From: Ktedonobacteraceae bacterium
Lineage (GTDB): Bacteria; Chloroflexota; Ktedonobacteria; Ktedonobacterales; Ktedonobacteraceae
Length of the DNA stretch: 11,331 nucleotides
Direction of reading: 5' to 3'
Assembly: GCA_014896635.1 (NCBI GenBank)
Contig: JADBKA010000150.1
Coordinates: forward strand, 1 to 11,331
Shown: positions 7,201 to 11,331 of the stretch, in pieces
Position numbering within the stretch: the stretch's first letter is position 1
Layout of the letters: every line of letters begins with the position of its first letter
Notes under the pieces: model-generated
Databases searched by the model: none
What the model was told of the DNA's origin: nothing
Seen by the model: only the letters and a program-made list of their open reading frames with translations
Made by a program: the position numbers and the translations under genes

Positions 7201-8609
7201 CATCGCCTGCCGAACTGCTCAGCGAGATCGGCGCGCGCGAGTGGTTTGCGCCCCTGCGCTCACGTGCGGATGCCGAGAATTCAAAGCGGTACTGCGTAGA
7301 GAAGGAAGCGCGTACGCTGCCGACGCTCGCACTCCGTGTGATGGAACGGCGGCCAGCAGGCAGGCGAGCGGTGTTCGACCTGGCGGTGAACGATCTCCAT
7401 GCTTTTGTCGCAGGCACGGTGGCGGTCCACAATTGTATCGGGAATTCTGGCCCGCTTCCTGAGCCGGTAGCAGAAGCGGTGCAGGAGAACGATCTGGTGG
7501 TCGCGGCAGTGCTCTCCGGCAACCGCAACTTCGAGGGGCGTATCCACCCGCAGGTGCGCGCAAGCTTCCTCGCCTCGCCTCCGCTGGTCGTGGCCTATGC
7601 CCTGGCTGGCACCGTCGATATCGACCTGACGCGCGATCCCATTGGGTACGACATCAACGGAGATGCCGTCTATCTGCGCGATATCTGGCCTTCGCAACAG
7701 GAGATCCGCGACGCGGTTGCGCGCGCGGTCAAACCGGAGCTGTTCAAGAAGAACTATGCCCACGTCTTTGAGGGCGACGAGCACTGGCGCGCACTCTCCA
7801 ATTCGACGGGCCAGCTCTTCGAGTGGGACCCCAACTCGACCTATGTGCAGGAGCCGCCATTTTTCAAGGATATGTCAGGTGAACCTGCGCCCGTGAAAGA
7901 TATTCATGGCGCGCGCGTGCTGGTCATGCTCGACGATTCGATCACGACCGACCACATTTCGCCTGCCGGCAGCTTCTCCGCCGAGAGTCCCGCCGGCAAG
8001 TATCTGATCGAGCGCGGCGTGCAGCGGCGCGATTTCAATACGTACGGCGCGCGGCGTGGCAATCACGAAGTGATGATGCGCGGCACCTTCGGCAATATTC
8101 GCCTGCGCAATCGCCTGACACCCGACAGAGAAGGCTACTATACCGTGCACCTGCCCGACGGCGAGCAGACAACTATCTATGAGGCCGCCATGCGCTACCA
8201 GCAGGAAGGCGTGCCGCTATTGGTGATCGCTGGCAAGGAGTATGGTTCCGGCAGCTCGCGCGACTGGGCCGCCAAAGGACCACTGCTGCTCGGCGTACGT
8301 GCGGTGATCGCCGAGAGTTTCGAGCGCATTCATCGCAGCAATCTGGTGGGCATGGGCATTCTGCCGCTCCAGTTCAAGCCGGGTGAAAATAAAAAATCGC
8401 TTGGCCTGACAGGCCACGAGGTCTACGAGATTACTGGCATTGAGCAGGGCTTGAAGCCGCGCCAGGAAGTGACGGTCAGGGCCACACGCCAGGATGGTTC
8501 GATCCTGATGTTCCAGACGGTCGCACGCCTGGACAGCGCGATAGACGTGACGTATTACGAGAACGGGGGCATCCTGCCAACTGTGCTGCGCCGCTTGATG
8601 CAGGCGTAG
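4284..8609 (+). CDS. acnA: aconitate hydratase (AcnA/IRP type) interrupted by an intein
   Basis: Aconitase interconverts citrate and isocitrate via cis-aconitate in the TCA and glyoxylate cycles, using a [4Fe-4S] cluster; it is cytosolic. The precursor has 1441 residues: N-extein 1-533, intein 534-1050, C-extein 1051-1441. The spliced enzyme would have 924 residues, normal for AcnA. Visible landmarks are the N-terminal DYYSL and [14 protein letters not shown] region, [19 protein letters not shown], the first cluster cysteine in SCTNTSNP (Cys465), GFGCTT (Cys531), then [11 protein letters not shown] after the intein (Cys1051, position 534 after splicing), DHISPAGSF, and [12 protein letters not shown] near the C-terminus. 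The 66-residue gap between the first two cluster cysteines is the same as I recall for E. coli AcnA. I start at ATG 4284 because GAGGA (4271-4275) is 8 bases away; an in-frame TTG at 4278 is too close to it. The gene is monocistronic, ends in TAG and is followed by a hairpin. Confidence 0.96.
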   Translation: MTTYKDVFGARKVLEGSFGKVDYYSLAALTQQGTQDMQRLPFTIRIVLENLLRHAGGEAVSESDVLALANWQPGKAAASEAEFPFMPARVLLQDFTGVPAVADLAAMRSAVARMQGDPAKINPLVPADLVIDHSVQVDTFGSTLAFGRNVEREYERNSERYALLRWAQQAFHNFRVVPPGTGIVHQVNLEYLASVVMTKQEDGVTTAFPDTLVGTDSHTTMINGLGVLGWGVGGIEAEAVLLGQPTYLLTPEVIGIRLTGSLPEGATATDLVLTVTQMLRKRGVVGKFVEFTGPGLSFLALADRATISNMSPEFGATATLFPVDAETLRYLRETGRDPRLVELVEQYTKAQGLFRTDTAPEPQFDDLLELDLATIEPSLAGPRRPQDRVPMQKLGETFRTVYADRFNGAKANNTTEKDLIRLAEEGGKADPDPVEQYEEAIPVTIGDVQTHIAHGSVAIAAITSCTNTSNPSVMIAAGLLAKHAVERGLSVKPTVKTSLAPGSRAVIDYLNEADLLPYLEALRFHLVGFGCTTCIAEGTPVLLANGTTRRIEQMPHSGGAALLAPTADCTLDTAIQAEMMIQGERECVSLTLQDGRTLVCTADHELLCADGRWVRADQLVPGQDRVVVGLEAPVDEPGDDEAGYTLHAGALTFTMDTARERQRTLAFARLLGHLLSDGFISRSGQGRMHVGQALDRKAVLNDVELLTGSRPAATRYDERKWAIVLPKPLTEAITMLPGVRTGRRIQQMPVLPAFVLDEQCPVSVVREFLGGLFGADGHAPALHRWGEREEEATLEPPAYSQSTIPEHVEALKQVMGDIIRLLARCGVKTEGASIYEYPTRRALSSYPTAQDGISRIEVRLELPDGLSFIDRVGFRYCVDKALRASAAAVYWRLVDQIHRQRLWMSSRLEELHQADTGLSFSRARKMAVTALLEREPVVFPHYALLEGHDRFSRLPQPAARKFQPLHRAARDFPSPAELLSEIGAREWFAPLRSRADAENSKRYCVEKEARTLPTLALRVMERRPAGRRAVFDLAVNDLHAFVAGTVAVHNCIGNSGPLPEPVAEAVQENDLVVAAVLSGNRNFEGRIHPQVRASFLASPPLVVAYALAGTVDIDLTRDPIGYDINGDAVYLRDIWPSQQEIRDAVARAVKPELFKKNYAHVFEGDEHWRALSNSTGQLFEWDPNSTYVQEPPFFKDMSGEPAPVKDIHGARVLVMLDDSITTDHISPAGSFSAESPAGKYLIERGVQRRDFNTYGARRGNHEVMMRGTFGNIRLRNRLTPDREGYYTVHLPDGEQTTIYEAAMRYQQEGVPLLVIAGKEYGSGSSRDWAAKGPLLLGVRAVIAESFERIHRSNLVGMGILPLQFKPGENKKSLGLTGHEVYEITGIEQGLKPRQEVTVRATRQDGSILMFQTVARLDSAIDVTYYENGGILPTVLRRLMQA
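5883..7433 (+). mobile_element. LAGLIDADG intein in aconitase, inserted at the Fe-S CxxC motif
   Basis: An in-frame 517-residue intein with all splicing motifs. Block A starts at Cys1 ([13 protein letters not shown], precursor residue 534). Block B has TADH with Thr68 and His71. Block F reads [15 protein letters not shown] (Asp499, His506). Block G is VAVHN, with His516 and Asn517 followed by the Cys+1 of the C-extein. A homing endonuclease lies between blocks B and F, with two dodecapeptide motifs: [10 protein letters not shown] (acidic residue Asp144) and [11 protein letters not shown] (Asp243). Both acidic residues are intact, so it may be active. A helical [13 protein letters not shown] segment and a long C-terminal extension of the endonuclease follow. 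Removing it restores [12 protein letters not shown], the classic aconitase signature, exactly. Both the boundaries and the motifs make this call secure; whether it splices in the native host is inference. Confidence 0.96.
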
Positions 8610-8619
8610 CAGGAACAAA

Positions 8620-8652
8620 AGGGGCGCGGAAGGGCAAACTTTCTGCGCCTCT
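8620..8652. terminator. bidirectional intrinsic terminator between acnA and the hicAB-like pair
   Basis: AGGGGCGCGGAA (8620-8631) pairs with TTCTGCGCCTCT (8641-8652) over 12 pairs including two G-U, with a nine-base loop. It lies 10 bases after the aconitase stop and 10 bases before the end of the convergent antitoxin gene. On the minus strand the stem runs directly into TTTTGTTCC, a fair U-tract. On the plus strand the following CTGTTCTG is only moderately T-rich. Confidence 0.65.
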
Positions 8653-8662
8653 CTGTTCTGAA

Positions 8663-8893
8663 TCAGACAAGATGCACCTTAGGCAGAGGAAGAGGCTCAC
8701 TGTGTTTTTTTGCATCCTCCACCAGCATTTCCAGGACTTCCTCCCCGTGCTGAACGGCCTCGCTGTAAGTGCTGCCGTGTGTCGCTGGCATGATGACCCG
8801 ATCCGACCATTCCGGCAGCGTTACCAGATACGCCTGATCCTCTACTGACCACTCAATGAGCATTGAATAGTGGAGATCTGATTGCTTTGTCAA
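8663..8893 (-). CDS. hicB: HicB-like antitoxin (short form)
   Basis: A 76-residue protein matching the HicB-like antitoxin fold: HYSMLIEWSVEDQAYLVTLP followed by the typical THGSTYSEAVQHGEEVLEMLVE helix. In the family this domain binds and blocks the HicA RNase. This short form has no C-terminal ribbon-helix-helix or HTH segment, so DNA-binding autoregulation, if any, must work another way. The start is taken as TTG (8893-8891) because GGAGG lies 5 bases upstream and because beginning at the in-frame ATG at residue 11 would cut off the conserved first strand. The TTG overlaps the stop of the toxin gene in TTGA, indicating translational coupling. Confidence 0.85.
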   Translation of the reverse strand: MTKQSDLHYSMLIEWSVEDQAYLVTLPEWSDRVIMPATHGSTYSEAVQHGEEVLEMLVEDAKKHSEPLPLPKVHLV

Positions 8894-9105
8894 TTGCTCC
8901 TCCCTCTGGCTGCTGCAATTTGCTGTAGAAAGTCTTGTACCGCCTTTTCCTGATACGGCCTGGCATCATCGCTATCATGACCGGAAAGAATGAGAGTAGG
9001 TGACACAAGCGGATGTTTCCACTTTGTATGGCTTCCCCTCTGGGAAACTTGAAAAGCTCCTGCCTTCCGTAAGCTGGCTTTGAGATGTCTGATTTTTACA
9101 GGCAT
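8890..9105 (-). CDS. hicA: HicA-like mRNA interferase toxin
   Basis: A 71-residue, basic, dsRBD-like protein of the HicA (YcfA) family, which cleaves mRNA in a ribosome-independent way. The signature QRGSHTKWKHP contains the catalytic His26, and the LSGHDSDDARPYQEKAVQDFL region matches the family's ending (G-H-x-S-D-D, then a C-terminal helix). Length is typical. The ATG has GGAAGGGA about 7 bases upstream. It precedes and overlaps the antitoxin gene by four bases, the usual toxin-first order of hicAB. Such modules are common in Chloroflexota and may be chromosomal passengers rather than regulators. Confidence 0.87.
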   Translation of the reverse strand: MPVKIRHLKASLRKAGAFQVSQRGSHTKWKHPLVSPTLILSGHDSDDARPYQEKAVQDFLQQIAAARGRSN

Positions 9106-9178
9106 TACCGATCCCTTCCATAAGACCGCCTTTATTTATGATAACACGGCTGCTTGAAAAATTCGAGGAAGGCAGGGT

Positions 9179-9215
9179 CCAGGGGGCAGCATGCCCCCTG
9201 GCGGAATGCGCCAGG
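9179..9215. repeat. two overlapping, mutually exclusive inverted repeats
   Basis: CCAGGGGGCA (9179-9188) and TGCCCCCTGG (9192-9201) form a perfect 10-bp stem with a three-base loop. The end of its right arm is reused: CCTGGCG (9197-9203) pairs perfectly with CGCCAGG (9209-9215) around loop GAATG. Both stems cannot form at once. GC-rich intergenic palindromes of this style are often dispersed REP-like elements; alternatively this is an RNA switch-like element. No T-run follows directly. Confidence 0.7.
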
Positions 9216-9243
9216 TCTCCGAAGTTCAGAAGGTACTAAAACT

Positions 9244-9271
9244 GGTGATCTTCCAGCTATCACCTCTTTTT
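9244..9271 (+). terminator. terminator-like hairpin without an upstream plus-strand gene
   Basis: GGTGAT (9244-9249) pairs with ATCACC (9259-9264) around a nine-base loop and is followed by TCTTTTT. It has the shape of a weak intrinsic terminator for plus-strand transcription, yet the only gene to its left, hicA, is on the other strand. It might end a small RNA carrying the hairpins at 9179-9215, or insulate the GAF gene. Confidence 0.4.
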
Positions 9272-9492
9272 CTTGTCTGTTCTTATTGTAGAATCAAGAG
9301 ACCTGATAGGTTTCGGGGTCCGGGAGTGTCCCTCTAACCCTTTTCCCTAAAAAGTATGCTGAGAAAACATTATCTAGAAAAAATGTCTTCTTAAACTTTA
9401 CGAATATATCCGTTAGTGGGTTATTTCTTTTTCAGTAGCTCGATTTCTGTGAAATTTGTGCGTGCAGCAGGCATTCAGGTTGATCTGAGCCA

Positions 9493-9521
9493 TTGCGTAT
9501 CAGCCTCAGTGGGAATATATT
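9493..9521 (+). promoter_or_regulatory. candidate promoter for the GAF gene
   Basis: TTGCGT (9493-9498) and TATATT (9516-9521) are spaced by exactly 17 bases. The -10 matches 5 of 6 consensus positions, the -35 only the first three. It would give a leader of about 140 bases. A TTGACC at 9614-9619 is an alternative -35, but no good -10 follows it. Confidence 0.3.
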
Positions 9522-9668
9522 GCAGTGCTGGTTTGTTTTGAAGAGTGTAGTAAGGGAAAAAAAGAACTGATCGCACAACGTCTGTGGCATCGTGACGTCC
9601 CCTCCCCTTTGATTTGACCTTAGATGGTGTAGAGACAGTTATTGTGGTTATTAGTGAGGAGTTTTTGT

Positions 9669-10274
9669 ATGGTAAACGGGCAATTCACGTTTGACGAGCG
9701 TAAAGATTATTATTACACAACCCTTTATCGTGCGGCATTGACTATTTCCTCAAGTCTGGAACTTGACGAAGTGCTGCAAAACATTGTGCAGAGCGTGACA
9801 GAGGCAATGAAAAGCATCGGAGCCAGAGCGGCGGTACTGCGCCTGCTGGATCAGGAAAGCGGGCAGTTACAGGTGGCCGCTGCGTACGGATTGAGCGACG
9901 AGTATCTCAAAAAAGGGCCGCTGAATCTGTCGTACAGCAAACTTGACCAGGAAATCAGCGATGCTCCCGGCTGTTTGGCAGTAGCGATTGCCGATGTACG
10001 CACTGACGAGCGATTCCGTTACCGTGAAGCGGCTGCACGTGAGGGACTGGTCTCGGCTTTGTGCGCGCCCTTGAAGGTGCATAATGAGACAATAGGGGTG
10101 ATTCGCGTCTACACGGACCGACCTACGACTTTTGGGGAAGAGGACAAAGAGTTTCTTTCAGTGCTGGCGAGTCTGGCGGCCCAGGCGATAGACAATGCTC
10201 GCCTCTATCACGCGCTAAAGAGTTCGTATGCCGGTGTGGTAGATGCTTTCTGGGGGACGGCGGTTTCAGCCTAG
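9669..10274 (+). CDS. stand-alone GAF-domain protein
   Basis: A 201-residue soluble protein that is essentially one GAF domain (about 34-181): the LTISSSLELDEVLQNIVQSV lead helix, AAVLRLLDQESGQLQVAAAYGLSDEYL, a C-terminal APLKVHNETIGVIRVYT strand pair and FGEEDKEFLSVLASLAAQAIDNARLY. This is the sequence style of GAF domains found in sensor histidine kinases and sigma-factor phosphatases, which bind small ligands, NO or chromophores. No kinase, GGDEF, PP2C or HTH output domain is attached, so it would have to act by binding a partner or ligand. I start at ATG 9669 because GAGGAG (9656-9661) is 7 bases upstream; an in-frame TTG at 9642 has no such site. Ligand unknown. Confidence 0.87.
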   Translation: MVNGQFTFDERKDYYYTTLYRAALTISSSLELDEVLQNIVQSVTEAMKSIGARAAVLRLLDQESGQLQVAAAYGLSDEYLKKGPLNLSYSKLDQEISDAPGCLAVAIADVRTDERFRYREAAAREGLVSALCAPLKVHNETIGVIRVYTDRPTTFGEEDKEFLSVLASLAAQAIDNARLYHALKSSYAGVVDAFWGTAVSA

Positions 10275-10355
10275 TTCTTAATCTCGACCCTTTCTTATCA
10301 GTTTTTAATCTTTTGCATGTCTCCACTTACCTTGATTTTACGTAATAAAGGTAGA

Positions 10356-10395
10356 CCCGGTACAGCTATTCTTCACAATAAATAGCTGTGTCGGG
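10356..10395 (+). promoter_or_regulatory. strong leader hairpin upstream of the YaaH-family gene
   Basis: CCCGGTACAGCTATT (10356-10370) pairs with AATAGCTGTGTCGGG (10381-10395): 15 consecutive pairs, two of them G-U, with a ten-base loop. It stands 80 bases before the start codon and is not followed by a T-run on the plus strand, so it is not a normal terminator of the GAF gene. It could be a 5'-UTR stability or control element, or a long operator. The wobble pairs slightly favour an RNA role. Confidence 0.5.
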
Positions 10396-10475
10396 CCGAA
10401 GAGACGAGGAGTATCTCTCAGGGGCGATGGAGTTTCAGGAAAGCTGTTTTCCCGCACAGGTAAGGGAGAAAAATT

Positions 10476-11126
10476 ATGGCTCAATATAGTGCGCCAATCC
10501 AACATGAGCACGCAGAGCCGGTTGAGACTCACGTTGCCAGTCCTATTCCGCTCGGCTTGAGTGTGCTTGCATTTACCACAATCGTCCTGGGCTGCGTTTA
10601 TGCCGGGTTTATCGTCCCGTTTAACTCACCACTGGCTCGTACGGCCGTTGGTGGTTTGCTCTTTATTGGGGGCATTGTGCAGATCCTGGCGGGCATGTGG
10701 GAATTTCGCAAGAACAACACAATAGCTGCGACAGTCTTTAGCGCCTATGGCGGATTTCTCGCAGCGCTCGGTATGATTTTTGTTCCGAGTTTTGGCATTC
10801 TTAGCGCGGTCGGTACATCAGGGGTACTCGTCCCGGTGCTTGGTCTGCTCTTCCTGGGGTGGACCATCTTCACAGCAGTGCTGGTGGTGGGATCGCTGAG
10901 AACCGACATGACGATGCTCGTCACGCTTGTACTGTTGTTTCTGACGTTCCTCTTCCTGACCATTGGTCAACTGGCAGGGGAGAACGGAGCACTGCTGCGC
11001 ATCGGCGGCTGGCTAGGAATAATCTGTGGTCTGGTCGCCTGGTATTCAGCACTGGCCCATCTGCTGCGCCTGAATCCGGCGCCCGGCTTTAGACTGCCGA
11101 TGGGCGGTACGCCAGTGCTGGAGTAA
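10476..11126 (+). CDS. GPR1/FUN34/YaaH (SatP) family acetate/succinate transporter
   Basis: A 216-residue inner-membrane protein with six predicted helices (about 24-46, 56-74, 84-105, 117-140, 145-165, 172-196), the layout of the YaaH/SatP family, which moves acetate and succinate with protons. Family marks are SPIPLGL at 22-28, a variant of the N-terminal NPAPLGL signature, MWEFRKNNTIAATVFSAYGG after helix 2, and the spacing of small residues in the helices. The first residues are hydrophilic and there is no signal peptide. The start is fixed by AAGGGAG, about 7 bases upstream of the ATG. The degenerate NPA motif and the altered SYGGFW (here SAYGGFL) suggest that substrate preference may differ. 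It is separated from the GAF gene by 201 bases with a hairpin, so probably has its own control. Confidence 0.8.
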   Translation: MAQYSAPIQHEHAEPVETHVASPIPLGLSVLAFTTIVLGCVYAGFIVPFNSPLARTAVGGLLFIGGIVQILAGMWEFRKNNTIAATVFSAYGGFLAALGMIFVPSFGILSAVGTSGVLVPVLGLLFLGWTIFTAVLVVGSLRTDMTMLVTLVLLFLTFLFLTIGQLAGENGALLRIGGWLGIICGLVAWYSALAHLLRLNPAPGFRLPMGGTPVLE

Positions 11127-11202
11127 GTGGTCTGAGGTCAGTTTGACCGTTCGGTAGTTGTCATTTAGTTGTCTTAGTGTCGTTATCGACCCGCTCCTGA
11201 GA

Positions 11203-11240
11203 GGCTCTACTCCTCGCTCTCACGAGCTTTTTTTAGCTCG
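11203..11240 (+). terminator. likely terminator of the YaaH-family gene
   Basis: About 80-110 bases after the stop codon lie a possible GAGAG/CTCTC stem and a short GCTC/GAGC stem leading straight into T7 (11228-11234). The same T-run is the loop of a perfect CGAGCT/AGCTCG palindrome (11223-11240). That palindrome overlaps the TAA of the convergent gene, so the site is packed between the two gene ends. Confidence 0.45.
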
Positions 11241-11331
11241 ATGGCTGCTCTTTAGCCTTTTCCCCGATATGCTCCGCGAAAAATGCCAGCACTCTTTGCC
11301 ACGAATCCTGTGCCGCCGCTTCGTTGTACCT
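11233..11331 (-). CDS. C-terminal end of a dienelactone hydrolase-like protein (partial)
   Basis: The last 32 codons of a gene entering from the right, read from the window edge to TAA at 11235-11233. The residues YNEAAAQDSWQRVLAFFAEH resemble the final helix of dienelactone hydrolase (carboxymethylenebutenolidase) family alpha/beta hydrolases, which typically end in something like Y..EAA..AW.R.L.FF..HL. Only this helix and a charged tail (IGEKAKEQPSS) are inside the window, so catalytic residues cannot be checked and the family call is tentative. That it is a coding end is supported by the match in pattern and the convergent arrangement. Confidence 0.55.
   Translation of the reverse strand, partial: RYNEAAAQDSWQRVLAFFAEHIGEKAKEQPSS

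Larger units (their letters stand above)
9106..9668. other. gene-free intergenic region with hairpins
   Basis: About 560 bases with no credible reading frame on either strand. It contains, in order, an AT-rich stretch upstream of hicA (9131-9145, where a minus-strand -10 could lie), two overlapping hairpins at 9179-9215, a terminator-like hairpin at 9244-9271, an AT-rich segment at 9340-9420, and a promoter-like pair at 9493-9521 reading toward the GAF gene. It is large enough for a small RNA or a decayed gene, but I see no homology to either. Confidence 0.6.

Noticed and set aside
5883..7433. Intron, inserted gene or assembly chimera in aconitase
   Set aside because: The frame is continuous through both junctions and the insert has Cys1, TxxH, two LAGLIDADG motifs and a His-Asn/Cys end, so it is an intein.
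9642..9668. Upstream TTG start for the GAF protein
   Set aside because: The nine extra residues are not GAF-like, and the only good ribosome binding site (9656-9661) serves the ATG at 9669.
1..11331. tRNA, rRNA, transposase, integrase or prophage genes
   Set aside because: I looked for cloverleaf arms, rRNA-like strings, DDE or recombinase motifs and flanking target duplications and saw none; the intein is the only mobile element I can support.

Overview
The window looks like a chromosomal segment of a multicellular, actinomycete-like member of the Chloroflexota, most likely class Ktedonobacteria. This is inferred from gene style, not from a marker gene: Ser/Thr kinases with an N-terminal zinc-ribbon and C-terminal TPRs, a large intein in a housekeeping enzyme, a HicAB-type module, a stand-alone GAF protein, moderately high GC and strong GGAGG-type ribosome binding sites.

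Layout, left to right. Bases 1-112 are a 57-bp tandem repeat cut by the window edge, open in frame on both strands. Bases 349-3943 (minus strand) hold a two-gene unit. The promoter-proximal gene (3943-2165) encodes a zinc-ribbon, a degenerate kinase N-lobe and 11 TPRs. The second (2133-349) encodes a zinc-ribbon, a complete Hanks-type kinase and 7 TPRs. The two are clearly paralogous, and the first has lost the catalytic half of its kinase domain. A 340-bp divergent intergenic region follows, with promoter-like elements and a potentially structured leader. The main plus-strand gene (4284-8609) is an AcnA-type aconitase interrupted by a 517-residue LAGLIDADG intein, inserted immediately before the last cysteine of the CxxC pair that holds the [4Fe-4S] cluster. 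A hairpin at 8620-8652 separates it from a convergent HicA/HicB-like pair (9105-8663, minus).

Bases 9106-9668 hold no convincing gene but contain two overlapping, mutually exclusive hairpins, an intrinsic-terminator-like hairpin with no plus-strand gene before it, and a promoter-like pair. Two plus-strand genes follow: a stand-alone GAF-domain protein (9669-10274) and a six-helix membrane protein of the GPR1/FUN34/YaaH (SatP) acetate/succinate transporter family (10476-11126), the latter with a strong hairpin in its presumed leader. The window ends in the C-terminal 32 codons of a minus-strand gene resembling the dienelactone hydrolase family.

How the genes might work together: aconitase (TCA/glyoxylate cycle) and a putative acetate/succinate carrier both belong to central carbon metabolism, but they are 1.9 kb apart and not in one operon. 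The kinase/pseudokinase pair looks like a signalling scaffold. The outstanding element is the aconitase intein: cluster assembly, and hence enzyme activity, is impossible before splicing, because the CxxC motif is broken in the precursor and the splicing nucleophile is itself a cluster ligand.
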